A stretch of 64,000 nucleotides of DNA, from positions 124,001 to 188,000 of the forward strand of contig CASEBV010000012.1 in the NCBI GenBank assembly GCA_949286415.1, in the 5' to 3' direction. Below the pieces are notes generated by a model that saw only the letters and a program-made list of their open reading frames with translations, had not been told where the DNA came from and made no database searches. This DNA comes from an uncultured Bacteroidales bacterium. GTDB taxonomy: Bacteria; Bacteroidota; Bacteroidia; Bacteroidales; UBA932. A program made the position numbers and the translations under genes. Within the stretch, counting starts at the first letter, position 1, and the number at the start of each line of letters is the position of its first letter. Shown one piece after another: positions 44,970 through 54,542 of this stretch.

Positions 44970-46247
44970 TTACCTGTCGCTTTCCAGCTTGTGGATGGCA
45001 AGCCCGCTCCTGAGCTTCGGTTCGAACCATGTTGTCTTCGGCGGCATGATGTTGCCGGAGTCGGCGATGTCGACGAGCTGTTTCATGGACACCGGATAGA
45101 GGGCGAATGCCACGGCCATTTCTCCGCTGTCCACACGGCGGGCGAGCTCGTCCAGTCCCCTGATGCCTCCGACGAAGTCTATTCTCTTGTCTGTCCTGAG
45201 GTCTTTGATGCCGAGAATCCTGTCAAGCACGAGGTCGGAAAGGACTGTGACGTCCAGGACTCCGATAGGGTCGGAGTCATCGTATCTGCCTTCTTTGGCA
45301 TCAAGCGAATACCATTTTCCTGCGAGGTACATCGAGAAATTGTGCAGACGGGACGGCCTGCATGCCTCATGCCCCGGCTTTCCGCTGCTCTTCTCCCGTC
45401 CCCCGAGCTCTGTGACGGAGAAGTCGTCCGAGAGCCTGCGGAGAAATTCTTCCGGGGACAGGCCGTTCAGGTCCTTGACGACGCGGTTGTAGTCTATGAT
45501 TTTCAGCTGGCTTTCAGGGAAGGCGACGGCCATGAACCAGTTGTATTCCTCCTGCCCCGTATGGTTCGGGTTTCCTGCTTTCTTTTCTGCCCCGACTCTT
45601 GCTGCCGCGGCTGTGCGGTGATGGCCGTCCGCCACATAGAATGCCGGGATTGTGCTGAATATCGCAGTTATCCTATCTATGTCTTCCGGACTGTCGATTA
45701 TCCAGAAACGGTGTCCGAAACCGTCCTCTGCGACAAAGTCGTATTCCGGCTTGCGTGCGGTGTATTTCCCGACAATTTCAGAAGCCTCCTCATTGTCGGG
45801 ATAAGAGAAGAATACGGGTTCGATGTTGGCGTCCTGGATGCGGACATGGATCATCCTGTCGTCTTCCTTTTCCTTGCGGGTGAGTTCGTGCTTCTTGATC
45901 CGGCCTTCGGCATAGTCGTCCGTATGGGCGCAGACCACAAGCCCGTACTGTGTCCGTCCGTCCATTGTCTGGGCATAGATGTAATAATACGGCCTCTCGT
46001 CCTGGACGAGCCACCCGTTGTCCTGCCATTTCCGGAAATTCTCCACGGCCCTGTCATATACTTTGCCGCTGTGTTCGTCGGCGATGGGCGTAAAGTCTAT
46101 TTCCGGCTTTGTGATATGGAGCAGGGACTTCTCCGATGCCTCTTTTCTGGCTTCCTCCGAATTCAGCACGTCGTATGGACGGGCTGCGACTTCTTCCACA
46201 ATCTCTTTGAGCGGCCTGACCGCCGCAAAAGGCTTGATTCTTACCAT
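44970..46247 (-). CDS. DUF1015 family protein, serine-cluster associated
   Basis: 425 residues from MVRIKPFAAVRP, the usual DUF1015 start; an ATG 18 codons upstream would overlap serA. No function is established for the family. Visible features: RPYDVLNSEEARKE near the N-terminus, IYAQTMDGRTQYGLV, an acidic middle, and the strictly conserved-looking ADGHHRTAAAARVG (D207, H209, H210, R211). That motif recalls the ParB/sulfiredoxin superfamily, to which the serine kinase SerK belongs. The gene lies 13 bases after serA in the order serC-serA-DUF1015, which points to serine or phosphoserine metabolism. That link is inference from context and motif. Confidence 0.82.
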   Translation of the reverse strand: MVRIKPFAAVRPLKEIVEEVAARPYDVLNSEEARKEASEKSLLHITKPEIDFTPIADEHSGKVYDRAVENFRKWQDNGWLVQDERPYYYIYAQTMDGRTQYGLVVCAHTDDYAEGRIKKHELTRKEKEDDRMIHVRIQDANIEPVFFSYPDNEEASEIVGKYTARKPEYDFVAEDGFGHRFWIIDSPEDIDRITAIFSTIPAFYVADGHHRTAAAARVGAEKKAGNPNHTGQEEYNWFMAVAFPESQLKIIDYNRVVKDLNGLSPEEFLRRLSDDFSVTELGGREKSSGKPGHEACRPSRLHNFSMYLAGKWYSLDAKEGRYDDSDPIGVLDVTVLSDLVLDRILGIKDLRTDKRIDFVGGIRGLDELARRVDSGEMAVAFALYPVSMKQLVDIADSGNIMPPKTTWFEPKLRSGLAIHKLESDR

Positions 46248-46260
46248 AGGTGACTGTCTT

Positions 46261-47184
46261 CTATTTTGCGTTGACCTGGAAACGGGTGCAGCCTGTGGCA
46301 AAATATTCCACTATCTGGCGTGCGGCCGCAAGGCCTGCGTTTATATTGGCCTCGGCTGTCTCTGCCCCCATTTTCTTCGGAGTGGCGAATACCCTTTTCC
46401 CGAATTTTTCATTGAGCTCTGCCTGGCAGTCCGCCGCGATGTCCGTGACATATTTCAGGCCAGCCCTGTCCGAGAGCACTTTCACGAGTTCCGCCTCGTT
46501 GATGACTTCCTTGCGGGCCGTGTTCACCAGGCATGCCCCGTCAGGCATGAGCGACAGCAGGTTGTAGCCGATTGAGCCCCGCGTCTCGGCCGTAGCCGGG
46601 ATGTGCAGGGAAATGAAGTTGCATGAAGAATACATTTCTTCCAGCGTCGTGGCCGGGACCACTCCGTCCGCAAGCATCTTTTCGGCCGGGACAAACGGGT
46701 CGTATGCCATGACTTCCATCCCGAGGGCCTTTGCCTTTGCCGCCACGAGACGCCCGACATTCCCGTATGCCTGTATGCCCAATTTCTTTCCGCTGATTTC
46801 TTTTCCTGTGCCAGGGGTGAAACAGTTCCTCGACATGTATATCATCATGGCGAGAGCAAGTTCCGCAACGGCATTGGAGTTCTGTCCCGGTGTATTCATC
46901 ACCACTATTCCCTTCTCTGTGCAGGCATCAAGGCTGATGTTGTCATATCCGGCCCCTGCCCTGACTACGATTCTCAGTTTCGGAGCGGCGGCAATTACTT
47001 CCGGGGTGACTTTGTCGGAGCGCACAATGAGGGCGTCCGCATCGGCTGCCGCATCAAGAAGCTGCTGCCGGTCGGTGTATTTCTCAAGCAATACGGTCTC
47101 ATGTCCGGCTGCCTGGCATATTTCCTTTATTCCGTTCACTGCAGCTGCTGCAAACGGCTTTTCAGTGGCTATCAATATTTTCAT
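46261..47184 (-). CDS. serA: D-3-phosphoglycerate dehydrogenase (short form)
   Basis: 307 residues, without the C-terminal ACT domain, so serine feedback through ACT is absent. It oxidises 3-phosphoglycerate to 3-phosphohydroxypyruvate with NAD+. [20 protein letters not shown], the nucleotide fold [17 protein letters not shown] and [16 protein letters not shown] (catalytic Arg) are present. The place where most relatives read TPHxG, with the catalytic His, reads [13 protein letters not shown], so Lys stands there. Its start overlaps the serC stop by 4 bases (ATGA), a sign of coupled translation. Confidence 0.92.
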   Translation of the reverse strand: MKILIATEKPFAAAAVNGIKEICQAAGHETVLLEKYTDRQQLLDAAADADALIVRSDKVTPEVIAAAPKLRIVVRAGAGYDNISLDACTEKGIVVMNTPGQNSNAVAELALAMMIYMSRNCFTPGTGKEISGKKLGIQAYGNVGRLVAAKAKALGMEVMAYDPFVPAEKMLADGVVPATTLEEMYSSCNFISLHIPATAETRGSIGYNLLSLMPDGACLVNTARKEVINEAELVKVLSDRAGLKYVTDIAADCQAELNEKFGKRVFATPKKMGAETAEANINAGLAAARQIVEYFATGCTRFQVNAK

Positions 47185-48254
47185 TTTTTCAGTCTTTCAA
47201 ATTCCTGCATGCATTCAACCAGAGCCTTTACGCTCTCTGCCGGACAGGCATTGTATATGGATGCCCTGAATCCTCCGACGGACCTGTGCCCCTTGATGCC
47301 GGCCATGCCCTTTCCTTTCGCGAACTCAAGGAATTCGTCCTGCAGGGACTCATGTCCCGGTGCCATTACAAAGCATACGTTCATGATGGACCTGTCTTCC
47401 TTTGCGGCGGTACCGATGAAGAGGCTGTTCCTGTCTATCTCGTCATAGAGCAGGGCGGCCTTCTCTTCATTAATCTTATGGATGGCTTCCACTCCGCCGA
47501 TGCCCTTGAGCCATTTCAGAGTTTCCTTCATGACGAAAATAGGGAAGACCGGAGGGGTGTTGAACATCGAGCCTTTGTCGACATGCACCCTGTAGTCAAG
47601 CATGGTAGGGATGTATCTGCTGACCTTGCCGAGCGCGTCCTTGCGTACAATGGCGAATGCCACGCCGGCAGGACCCACATTCTTCTGTGCACCTCCGTAG
47701 ATGAGGGCATATCTGCTGACGTCTACAGGACGGCTCATGATGTCCGAGGACATGTCTGCAATCAGCGGCACCGGGCAGTCAATGTCATGCTTTATTTCAG
47801 TTCCGTAGATGGTGTTGTTGGTGGTGATGTGGAAATAGTCAAGGTCTGAAGGGATTTCATAGCCTTTCGGGATGTAGCTGTATGTCTTGTCCGCTGAAGA
47901 TGCCACTGCAAAGGCATTCCCGAGGCCCTGGGCTTCCTTCAGGGCTTTCTTCGCCCATACGCCTGTCTCAAGGTAGCCGGCCTTGTTCTCAAGGAAATTC
48001 ATTGCCACATACAGGAACTGCATGCTTGCCCCGCCTCCGAGGAAAAGCACTTCATGTGTGTCTGGGATGTTCAGTAGCTCTTTCCAGAGTGCCCTGCATT
48101 CGTCCATCACTTCTCCCCATTCCTTTGAGCGGTGGGACACTTCTATGACTGACATGCCTGTCCCGCAGAAGTCTTTCAGGGCTTCTATCGAATTCTCGAT
48201 TGCCTGGTCCGGGAGCACGCACGGCCCGGCGTTGAAATTATGTACTTTTTTCAT
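47181..48254 (-). CDS. serC: Phosphoserine aminotransferase
   Basis: 357 residues, a PLP enzyme that makes phosphoserine from 3-phosphohydroxypyruvate and glutamate; it can also act in pyridoxal phosphate synthesis. The start [13 protein letters not shown] is the family hallmark. [68 protein letters not shown] (the Lys of AQKN binds PLP) and [11 protein letters not shown] are intact. It is the first gene of serC-serA-DUF1015; no serB is adjacent. Confidence 0.96.
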   Translation of the reverse strand: MKKVHNFNAGPCVLPDQAIENSIEALKDFCGTGMSVIEVSHRSKEWGEVMDECRALWKELLNIPDTHEVLFLGGGASMQFLYVAMNFLENKAGYLETGVWAKKALKEAQGLGNAFAVASSADKTYSYIPKGYEIPSDLDYFHITTNNTIYGTEIKHDIDCPVPLIADMSSDIMSRPVDVSRYALIYGGAQKNVGPAGVAFAIVRKDALGKVSRYIPTMLDYRVHVDKGSMFNTPPVFPIFVMKETLKWLKGIGGVEAIHKINEEKAALLYDEIDRNSLFIGTAAKEDRSIMNVCFVMAPGHESLQDEFLEFAKGKGMAGIKGHRSVGGFRASIYNACPAESVKALVECMQEFERLKK

Positions 48255-48298
48255 GTTACGGATTGAAATTAAAATCGGATGTAAATGTAATGAATTTT

Positions 48299-48757
48299 TT
48301 AATATAGCCCCTTGATGTCTGTGATTTTTTCGCAGTAGTGACAGAGGAGTGATATTTCATTACCATTTTCCATAGTCGTGAACCGTGTCTTTACAGGCTG
48401 ATGGTTGGTTATGCATTTGGGGTTCATGCATTTGGCTATCCCCTCTATTTCATGGGGCATGACGAGCTTCCTTTTCTCCACCACCCTGAAGTCCCTGATG
48501 ATGTTGACGGTGGCCTTCGGCGCCACAAGGGCGAGCTTGTTGAGTTCCTCGTCCTCGAAGAACCTGTCCGCTATCTTTATTATGCCCTTTTTTCCGAACA
48601 GCTTGCTGTTGAGGTTGATGCCTATGGTGATCCGGTTCTTTTCATCCATGAGGTTCAGTATCTCGAGAACCTTGAATACATTTTCCGACGGTATGTGGTC
48701 GAGCACCGTCCCGTTCTCCAGCGCGCTTACCACGAGTTCTTTGTCTGTATGTGTCAT
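48299..48757 (-). CDS. pyrI: Aspartate carbamoyltransferase regulatory chain
   Basis: 152 residues. It binds CTP/ATP and, through zinc, the catalytic trimers, giving allosteric control of the first committed pyrimidine step. The nucleotide side has [19 protein letters not shown]; the zinc site uses four Cys in KCMNPKCI and LLCHYCEK. It lies 18 bases after pyrB and is co-transcribed with it. Confidence 0.96.
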   Translation of the reverse strand: MTHTDKELVVSALENGTVLDHIPSENVFKVLEILNLMDEKNRITIGINLNSKLFGKKGIIKIADRFFEDEELNKLALVAPKATVNIIRDFRVVEKRKLVMPHEIEGIAKCMNPKCITNHQPVKTRFTTMENGNEISLLCHYCEKITDIKGLY

Positions 48758-48775
48758 GATGTGATTGTTTTAAAA

Positions 48776-49681
48776 TTATCTGTATCCTAAGAGGTAGGCG
48801 ATGATGGCCATGCGGACATAGAGCCCGTTTTCCGCCTGCTTGAAGTAATATGCGTACGGAGTCTCGTCCACATCCTGGTCAATTTCGTTCACTCTCGGCA
48901 GCGGATGCAGGATTTTCATGTTCGGCTTGACATTTCCGAGCATTGAGGCCTCAAGCCTGTAGACATCCTTGACTTTCTCGTATTCCATCGGGTCCGTGAA
49001 GCGCTCCTGCTGCACCCTTGTCATATAGAGGATGTCGCAGTCGTCCAGATGTTCTTCCAGAGAATTGGTCTCGGAATATCCTATGTGCTTTTCATCAAGG
49101 AATTTCTTGTATTCCACCGGCATCTTCAGCTCTTCCGGCGCCGTGAATATGAACCGGGGGTTGAAAAATGACATTGCCTGCAGGAGAGAATGCGTGGTCC
49201 TGCCGTATTTGAGGTCGCCCACCATATTTATGGTCAGGTCTTCGAGCTTTCCCTGTGTCTGCTTGATGCTGTAGAGGTCAAGCAGAGTCTGCGACGGATG
49301 CTGGTTGGCTCCGTCGCCTGCGTTCACGACAGGGACCGAAGCGACTTCGGATGCATATCTGGAACTGCCTTCGAGCGGATGCCTCATTATTATCATGTCC
49401 ACATAATTGGATACCATCTTGATGGTGTCCTTGAGCGTCTCACCCTTGCTTACGCTGGTGTTGGTCGCATCCGAGAAGCCTATGACCTTGGCCCCAAGTC
49501 TGTTGACCGCCGTCTCGAAACTCAGGCGGGTTCTTGTCGAGGGCTCAAAGAATATGCAGGCTATTACCTTGCCTTCCAGAATTTTCTGAACCCTGTTCTG
49601 CTCGAATTCCCTGGCGACTTCCAGGACATGGAGGATTTCATCCTTGGTGAAATCTCTGATTGAAATGAGGCTTTTTTTCAT
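48776..49681 (-). CDS. pyrB: Aspartate carbamoyltransferase catalytic chain
   Basis: 301 residues from [12 protein letters not shown]; the longer frame upstream falls in the spacer after the yigZ-like gene. It joins carbamoyl phosphate and aspartate. The carbamoyl-phosphate site [14 protein letters not shown] is intact, with [31 protein letters not shown] and [10 protein letters not shown]. With pyrI it forms the regulated dodecamer. Confidence 0.96.
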   Translation of the reverse strand: MKKSLISIRDFTKDEILHVLEVAREFEQNRVQKILEGKVIACIFFEPSTRTRLSFETAVNRLGAKVIGFSDATNTSVSKGETLKDTIKMVSNYVDMIIMRHPLEGSSRYASEVASVPVVNAGDGANQHPSQTLLDLYSIKQTQGKLEDLTINMVGDLKYGRTTHSLLQAMSFFNPRFIFTAPEELKMPVEYKKFLDEKHIGYSETNSLEEHLDDCDILYMTRVQQERFTDPMEYEKVKDVYRLEASMLGNVKPNMKILHPLPRVNEIDQDVDETPYAYYFKQAENGLYVRMAIIAYLLGYR

Positions 49682-49745
49682 TTTTCTGTATTTAGTGTCA
49701 CTCTTGTTTTTTCTTTGTCTGCATTGTCCTGCCGCCCGGCCGTCT

Positions 49746-50366
49746 TCAGACCTCCGTGGCATCGCATCCTTCTATGTCTCCGGCTCTTTTCAGAAATTCC
49801 TGCTCCAGCGACAGCCTGACATTCACTTCCATGGAGCATTCCATCCCGAAGTTCTGCTTTCCGGGGGCAAGGGCGAGGTCTTTGCTCATTTTCATCACAT
49901 CATTCATGCTCAGATAGCCGAATGTGAGTCTGAATCTTTTGGATGCAAGCTTTTCAATGATTTCTGCCTTGTCAAGGGCGTCGGCGGCAGAGGTCCGGTA
50001 AGCTCTGATGAGACCCGGTATGCCGAGCTTTATGCCTCCGAAGTACCTTATGACCACAATCAGGATGTCACTCAGCCCTCTTGAATCAATCTGGCCGAGT
50101 ATCTGTCTTCCGGCGGACCCGGACGGCTCACCATCGTCATTTGCCCTGAAATGTTCACCCCCGCATCCGAGTCTCCACGCATAACAGTGGTGCCTGGCGT
50201 CGTGGTATTCTTTTTTGAGGGAGACAATGATGTCCTTTATTTCTTCTTCTGTCTCAATGGGATAAACCCGGGCAATGAATCTGCTGCCATTGTCCTTGAA
50301 CAACCCTTCGGAGGGGGAGGCTATGCTCCTGTAGGTGTCCTGTATGGTATTGTCCGGTCCGTTCAT
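49746..50366 (-). CDS. yigZ: YigZ/IMPACT family protein
   Basis: 206 residues. The N-terminal UPF0029/IMPACT domain shows [42 protein letters not shown] and [20 protein letters not shown], all family blocks. A C-terminal ferredoxin-like domain follows. The yeast relative acts in translational control; the bacterial role is unsettled. The gene is divergent from the pRiA4b-like gene and 64 bases upstream of pyrB. Confidence 0.88.
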   Translation of the reverse strand: MNGPDNTIQDTYRSIASPSEGLFKDNGSRFIARVYPIETEEEIKDIIVSLKKEYHDARHHCYAWRLGCGGEHFRANDDGEPSGSAGRQILGQIDSRGLSDILIVVIRYFGGIKLGIPGLIRAYRTSAADALDKAEIIEKLASKRFRLTFGYLSMNDVMKMSKDLALAPGKQNFGMECSMEVNVRLSLEQEFLKRAGDIEGCDATEV

Positions 50367-50419
50367 TCCGAATCCAAATTTAGTGCTTTCCTCAAGATTT
50401 TACAATATTGAAACAATAT

Positions 50420-50450
50420 TTTCCGAGGATAGAAATATTTTGTACCTTTG
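50420..50450 (+). promoter_or_regulatory. Promoter of the pRiA4b-like/miaA pair
   Basis: TTTC (50420-50423, three of four bases of TTTG), 19 bases, then TACCTTTG (50443-50450, exact TAnnTTTG). The leader to the start at 50523 would be about 66 bases. Confidence 0.65.
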
Positions 50451-50522
50451 GCATCGCATTTTCCGGCCCGGATGTGTCCGGACCGCTGTATTGCGGAGTT
50501 TTGTCGTTAAATTACTGATGGT

Positions 50523-51065
50523 ATGATACTGAAGTACAGAGTTTCTCTTCCCGGCATAAAAGGTTTTTTCCGGGTCTATGAAGTGAATGCCAATGCCACT
50601 CTCTATGCTTTCCACAAGCAGATGAGGGCTGATATGGATTTCCCTCAGGACCAGATGGTGCTGTTCAAGGCCATGGACGAGGACGGGAATGTGTCTGCAA
50701 GGTACGGCATTTTCAATCTTGGAGCAGGGACGATAGATTCGGTTACCCTTGCACAGACTCTGAAGAAAGGTGAGGTCTCATTCGTTTATTTTTATGACAC
50801 TACTAATGCGAAGAGTGTCACTGTTACATACGAGGGTGAGGCGGTTCCGCGTGAAGGTGTCATCTATCCTCTTCTCGTAGAGTCCAAGGGACCGAATCCT
50901 GTTGAGTTTGAGAACGGGTATGTCGCCTTCGAGGATCTCCCGGATGACAAGAAAAAGGCTCCGGAGGAAGACTGGGAAGATGAGGATGACGGCGGCGATG
51001 ATGACGGGAAGGATGTCCCTGAAGAGGCAGAAGAAATCTATGACGAAGACGAAGGGGACGAGTAA
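50523..51065 (+). CDS. pRiA4b ORF-3-like domain protein with acidic tail
   Basis: 180 residues. The first 130 or so fit the plasmid pRiA4b ORF-3-like fold: YRVSLPGIKGFFRVYEVNANATLYAFHKQM, FNLGAGTIDSVTLAQTL, FVYFYDTTNAKSVTVTYEG. The last 40 are almost all Asp and Glu with Gly (EEDWEDEDDGGDDDGKD...DEDEGDE). No biochemical role is established. Its end overlaps miaA by 26 bases in another frame, and the pairing with miaA suggests coupled translation. The acidic tail may imitate nucleic acid or bind a basic partner; that is speculation. Confidence 0.8.
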   Translation: MILKYRVSLPGIKGFFRVYEVNANATLYAFHKQMRADMDFPQDQMVLFKAMDEDGNVSARYGIFNLGAGTIDSVTLAQTLKKGEVSFVYFYDTTNAKSVTVTYEGEAVPREGVIYPLLVESKGPNPVEFENGYVAFEDLPDDKKKAPEEDWEDEDDGGDDDGKDVPEEAEEIYDEDEGDE

Positions 51066-51936
51066 CGGGAAAAGGCTTGTCATCGTATTGGGTCCGACTG
51101 CCGTAGGCAAGACGGATTTCAGCATAGAACTCGCCCGCAAATACGGCTCTCCTGTCATTTCGTGCGATTCAAGGCAGATTTTCAAGGAAATGACCATCGG
51201 GACGGCAGTCCCCTCTGCTTCACAGCTTGCCGCAGTGAAGCATTATTTTATCCATTCACATTCGGTTGAGGACAATTATACCGCCGGGAAATATGAACTG
51301 GAGGCGGTGGCTCTGATTGAGCGGCTGTTTGCCCGGGGGCATGATACCCTTGTGATGGCCGGAGGGTCGGGATTCTATATTGATGCCGTATGCAAGGGAC
51401 TGGATGATTTTCCTCCGGCGGATCCCCGGCTTCGGGCAGAATTGTCCGCGCGGCTCAGGAGTGAAGGCGTGGAGTCTTTGAGATTTGAGCTCCGCCGCCT
51501 TGACCCTGAAAGTTATGATGCCATTGACCTTGCCAACGGGCAGAGAGTGGTCCGCGCCCTTGAAGTCTGTCTTATGACCGGCCGTAAATTTTCGTCGTTC
51601 AAGACCTCGGCAGTCAAGAAACGCAGCTTTTCCATTGAGAAAATCGGCTTGACCAGACCTCGTGATATTCTATATGACAGAATCAACAGGAGGGTAGTCC
51701 GGATGATTGATGACGGTCTTGTGGATGAAGTAAGGTCTCTTGTGCGCTACAGGTCTCTGCCGGCCCTGCAGACCGTCGGCTATAGGGAGATGTTCAGTTA
51801 TCTTGACGGGGACATTTCCCTTGACCGTGCTGTGGAGCTCGTCCAGCGCAATACAAGGCATTATGCCAAGCGGCAGATGACATGGTGGGGTCGGGATCCT
51901 GAGATAGAGTGGTCGGATCTCGGTGATGCAGAATAA
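51040..51936 (+). CDS. miaA: tRNA dimethylallyltransferase
   Basis: 298 residues from MTKTKGTSNGKRLVIVLG. The frame is open much further upstream, but that part is the +2 shadow of the acidic tail. It adds dimethylallyl to A37 of tRNAs that read codons starting with U. P-loop VLGPTAVGKTDFS, SCDSRQIFKEMTIGTA, HYFIHSHSVEDNYTAGKYE, MAGGSGFYIDAVCKGLDD and the C-terminal QTVGYREMFSYL and RNTRHYAKRQMTWW are typical. It is followed at once by a bidirectional terminator. Confidence 0.96.
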   Translation: MTKTKGTSNGKRLVIVLGPTAVGKTDFSIELARKYGSPVISCDSRQIFKEMTIGTAVPSASQLAAVKHYFIHSHSVEDNYTAGKYELEAVALIERLFARGHDTLVMAGGSGFYIDAVCKGLDDFPPADPRLRAELSARLRSEGVESLRFELRRLDPESYDAIDLANGQRVVRALEVCLMTGRKFSSFKTSAVKKRSFSIEKIGLTRPRDILYDRINRRVVRMIDDGLVDEVRSLVRYRSLPALQTVGYREMFSYLDGDISLDRAVELVQRNTRHYAKRQMTWWGRDPEIEWSDLGDAE

Positions 51937-51967
51937 AAAAAAGAAGAGCGGCCGCTCTTCTTTTTTT
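51936..51967. terminator. Bidirectional terminator between miaA and the DUF3127 gene
   Basis: The 18-bp perfect palindrome GAAGAGCGGCCGCTCTTC (51943-51960) is flanked by A on the left and T on the right, giving T tracts on both strands. The genes on the two sides converge. Confidence 0.9.
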
Positions 51968-52027
51968 GTCTTTCAGGACAGGTATTTCTGTCATTTCTGA
52001 CTGAACCTTTCCGGGCAAGTCCGCCTG

Positions 52028-52423
52028 TCAGAACGGAAGGTCATCATCCTGACTGTCGTCGGCTGCTGCCGGTGCAGGGGCTTGTGTATTCCCTGTCTCC
52101 TGGACTGGAGCTGCTGCCTGAGGAGCAGGGGCCGAAGCCTGGCTCCCGTCCGTGTCAATTCTCCATGCGCGCAGGTCGGTATACCATCTGCCGTTGTATT
52201 CCCGGCTGCTGATGTTGAACGAAACCTTTACGGAATCCCCGATCTGGAATCTTTCAAGGTCTTTCACCTTGTCTTCGCCCCACACGCTGAAGCATGCCTG
52301 CGACGGATAAGACCCTTCCTGATATTCAATGATAAACTCCTGTTTTGACCAGTTGCCCCTCTGCGAGACTCCTGTCTGGACATTGAGTTTTCTGATGATT
52401 TTGCCTTCTATTTCCAATGACAT
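52028..52423 (-). CDS. DUF3127 family, SSB-like OB-fold protein
   Basis: 131 residues. The first 85 or so form the DUF3127 domain, a predicted single-stranded-DNA-binding-like OB fold: MSLEIEGKIIRKLNVQTG, WSKQEFIIEYQEGSYPSQACFSVWG, VKVSFNISSREYNGRWYTDLRAW. A Pro/Ala/Gln-rich linker follows and the chain ends in DDSQDDDLPF, the same kind of acidic tip that SSB uses to recruit repair and replication proteins. It is probably an accessory SSB-like factor specific to Bacteroidota. It lies 6 bases from the FKBP gene on the same strand. Confidence 0.85.
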   Translation of the reverse strand: MSLEIEGKIIRKLNVQTGVSQRGNWSKQEFIIEYQEGSYPSQACFSVWGEDKVKDLERFQIGDSVKVSFNISSREYNGRWYTDLRAWRIDTDGSQASAPAPQAAAPVQETGNTQAPAPAAADDSQDDDLPF

Positions 52424-52429
52424 GGCGGA

Positions 52430-53203
52430 TTACTTTTTGGCTGCATCCTTCTCTTCTTCAGCAGGAACTTTGCCGACCTTCACTACTTCAATATCAAAGA
52501 GGAGTGTGGAGTTTGGTCCGATGTTGCCTGTCCTGCGTGCGCCGTATGCGAGAGAGTCAGGGACGAAAAGCTGGATCTTGCCGCCTTCCCCTACATGCTG
52601 GAGACCTTCTGTCCATCCTTTGATTACTCTGTTGAGGGTGAACCTTACAGGATCCTTTTCCTTGTCGGACTCGTCGAATACGGTGCCGTCAAGAAGGGTT
52701 CCGGTGTACTGTACGAATACTGTGTCCTTAGGCCCCGGCTTGACATCGTTTCCGGCCTCCATTATCCGATACTGGAGTCCGCTGTCTGTTGATACCACGC
52801 CATCCTTCATCTTGTTGTCCTGCATGAACTTCTCTCCTTCAGCCTTGTTGACGGCGGCTTCATATTCATTTCTCTTTGTGAGGAAATCATTGAAGAGTCT
52901 GTTCATCTCCATAGGATTGATCTTGAACTGATTGTTGAATTCAGGATCACGCTGGTTGCCTTCGGCGTTGATGAAGTCCATCATGCCTTTCTTGATTTCG
53001 GCATAGTTGAGGTCTTTCCCGAAGTTGTAGCCTTTGATGAAGGATCCGAAATTGATGCCGATGAGATAGCTGACAGAGTCAGTCTCGCTTGCTGTAGGCA
53101 GCTCTGCGTCTACCTTGACATTGCTTCCTGTGCTGGAGTTGCAGGCAATTGTCATTGCCGTGCATGCGGCAATAGTTGCAATTGAAATAAAGATTCTTTT
53201 CAT
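52430..53203 (-). CDS. FKBP-type peptidyl-prolyl isomerase lipoprotein
   Basis: 257 residues from MKRIFISIATI; the longer frame has no purpose. The signal ends MTIAC, a lipobox, so it is a periplasmic or outer-membrane lipoprotein. An FkpA/Mip-like N-terminal dimerisation region (SYLIGINFGSFIKG, KKGMMDF) is followed by an FKBP domain: VQYTGTLLDGTVFDESDKEKDPVRFTLNRVIKGWTEGLQ, LFVPDSLAYGARRTG and LLFDIEVVKV. It folds exported proteins. The C-terminus is Lys/Glu-rich. Confidence 0.92.
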   Translation of the reverse strand: MKRIFISIATIAACTAMTIACNSSTGSNVKVDAELPTASETDSVSYLIGINFGSFIKGYNFGKDLNYAEIKKGMMDFINAEGNQRDPEFNNQFKINPMEMNRLFNDFLTKRNEYEAAVNKAEGEKFMQDNKMKDGVVSTDSGLQYRIMEAGNDVKPGPKDTVFVQYTGTLLDGTVFDESDKEKDPVRFTLNRVIKGWTEGLQHVGEGGKIQLFVPDSLAYGARRTGNIGPNSTLLFDIEVVKVGKVPAEEEKDAAKK

Positions 53204-53292
53204 GTCTTTTGTTTTATGTTGTTTTCTTTTTTTGCGCAATTATGCAAATATCGCAAAAAAATCAGAAAATCTCTCTGTTTTGGAAAAGAATC

Positions 53293-54519
53293 TTAATGGT
53301 TCTGCATTTCTTCTGCAGTCCGGGGCGTCCTGCATGTAATGCTCAGGGCAATTATTCCGAGTATTGCGGCAAAGGCGGAGGTCAGCAATATGCTCATTTT
53401 GCCTATGTCTGTGATGTTCGGGTCGGAGAAGGCCAGGCTGTTGATGAATATCGACATTGTGAAGCCTATTCCTCCGAGAATACCCATTGCCGCCACTTGC
53501 GGCCATCTGATGCCGTCAGGCAGAGACGCCATCTTGAATTTTACGCCCAGCCAGCTGAGCAGCAGAATCCCTGCCGGCTTCCCGAGAAGGAGGCCGAAGA
53601 ATATGCCGAGGCTTACGGCAGGAATCCCGTTCCCGGCAAAACTTGAGAAGTCCAGGGCCACACCGGCATTCGCAAGGGCAAACAAAGGTATGACGATGAA
53701 ATTCACGAACGGACGGAGCCCTCTTTCGAAGCGGTGCATCAGCGAGTCATTGTATCCTCCGGAATGTCCTTTGGACGGTATTGTCATCGCCAGCAATACT
53801 CCGGCTACGGTGGCATGTATCCCGGACATATATATGAAATACCAGAGAAACAGTCCTGCCGTTATGTAGAAATACCTGTTGTCCAGCTTGCCTCTGTTGA
53901 AAAGGAACAGGATGACGAGGATGATGCCGGCCAGGACAAGCCATCCGAAGTGCAGTGCATGTGACGGATAGAAGATGGCGAGCACGATTATGGCTCCGAG
54001 GTCGTCGACGATGGCCAGGGCGGTAAGGAATACTTTCAGTCCCGGATTTACCCTGCTGCCGAGAAGGGAGATGATGCCTATGGCAAAGGCAATGTCAGTC
54101 GCCATCGGAATACCCCATCCTTTGGCAGAGTCCGGATTCCCGGCGTTGAATGCCGTGTAGATGAGAGCCGGCACTATCATTCCTCCTATGGCCGCCATGA
54201 CCGGCAGGGCTGATTTCTTCAGGGATGAGAGCCTGCCTATGAGCATCTCTTTCTTGATTTCCAGGCCGACGACAAAGAAAAATATTGCCATGAGGGCATC
54301 GTTGATCCAGTGTCTCAGGCTCATTTCTATGGAAAAATCACCTATGGTGATGCTGCCTTCCTTGTTCCACATCTTGTCAAACCATGCCGTTTCGGGGAAT
54401 GAAGCCATGGCTACGGCTATCAGTGCGCAGGCAAGAAGGAGAATGCCGACGGCGGCTTCGTTGTGCAGGAGGGCATTCAGTGTGCCCTGCATTTTTTTCC
54501 CGTTGGTGGTAGTGTCCAT
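53293..54519 (-). CDS. nhaA: Na+/H+ antiporter NhaA
   Basis: 408 residues from MDTTTNGKKMQG. The first in-frame ATG at 54543 falls on the promoter box, so transcription would start after it; this supports the later start. The inner-membrane antiporter exports Na+ using the proton gradient. MAIFFFVVGLEIKKEML, MATDIAFAIGIISLLG (the paired Asp residues), ALAIVDDLGAIIVLAIFY and IGFTMSIFINSLAF are typical. About 11-12 membrane segments are visible. It is divergent from recQ. Confidence 0.95.
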   Translation of the reverse strand: MDTTTNGKKMQGTLNALLHNEAAVGILLLACALIAVAMASFPETAWFDKMWNKEGSITIGDFSIEMSLRHWINDALMAIFFFVVGLEIKKEMLIGRLSSLKKSALPVMAAIGGMIVPALIYTAFNAGNPDSAKGWGIPMATDIAFAIGIISLLGSRVNPGLKVFLTALAIVDDLGAIIVLAIFYPSHALHFGWLVLAGIILVILFLFNRGKLDNRYFYITAGLFLWYFIYMSGIHATVAGVLLAMTIPSKGHSGGYNDSLMHRFERGLRPFVNFIVIPLFALANAGVALDFSSFAGNGIPAVSLGIFFGLLLGKPAGILLLSWLGVKFKMASLPDGIRWPQVAAMGILGGIGFTMSIFINSLAFSDPNITDIGKMSILLTSAFAAILGIIALSITCRTPRTAEEMQNH

Positions 54520-54542
54520 GGTCAGAAATTTACAGTTCCCCA

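Noticed and set aside
44949..46253. 434-codon frame on the plus strand opposite the DUF1015 gene
   Set aside because: Shadow frame; the minus strand gene has clear family motifs, this one has none.
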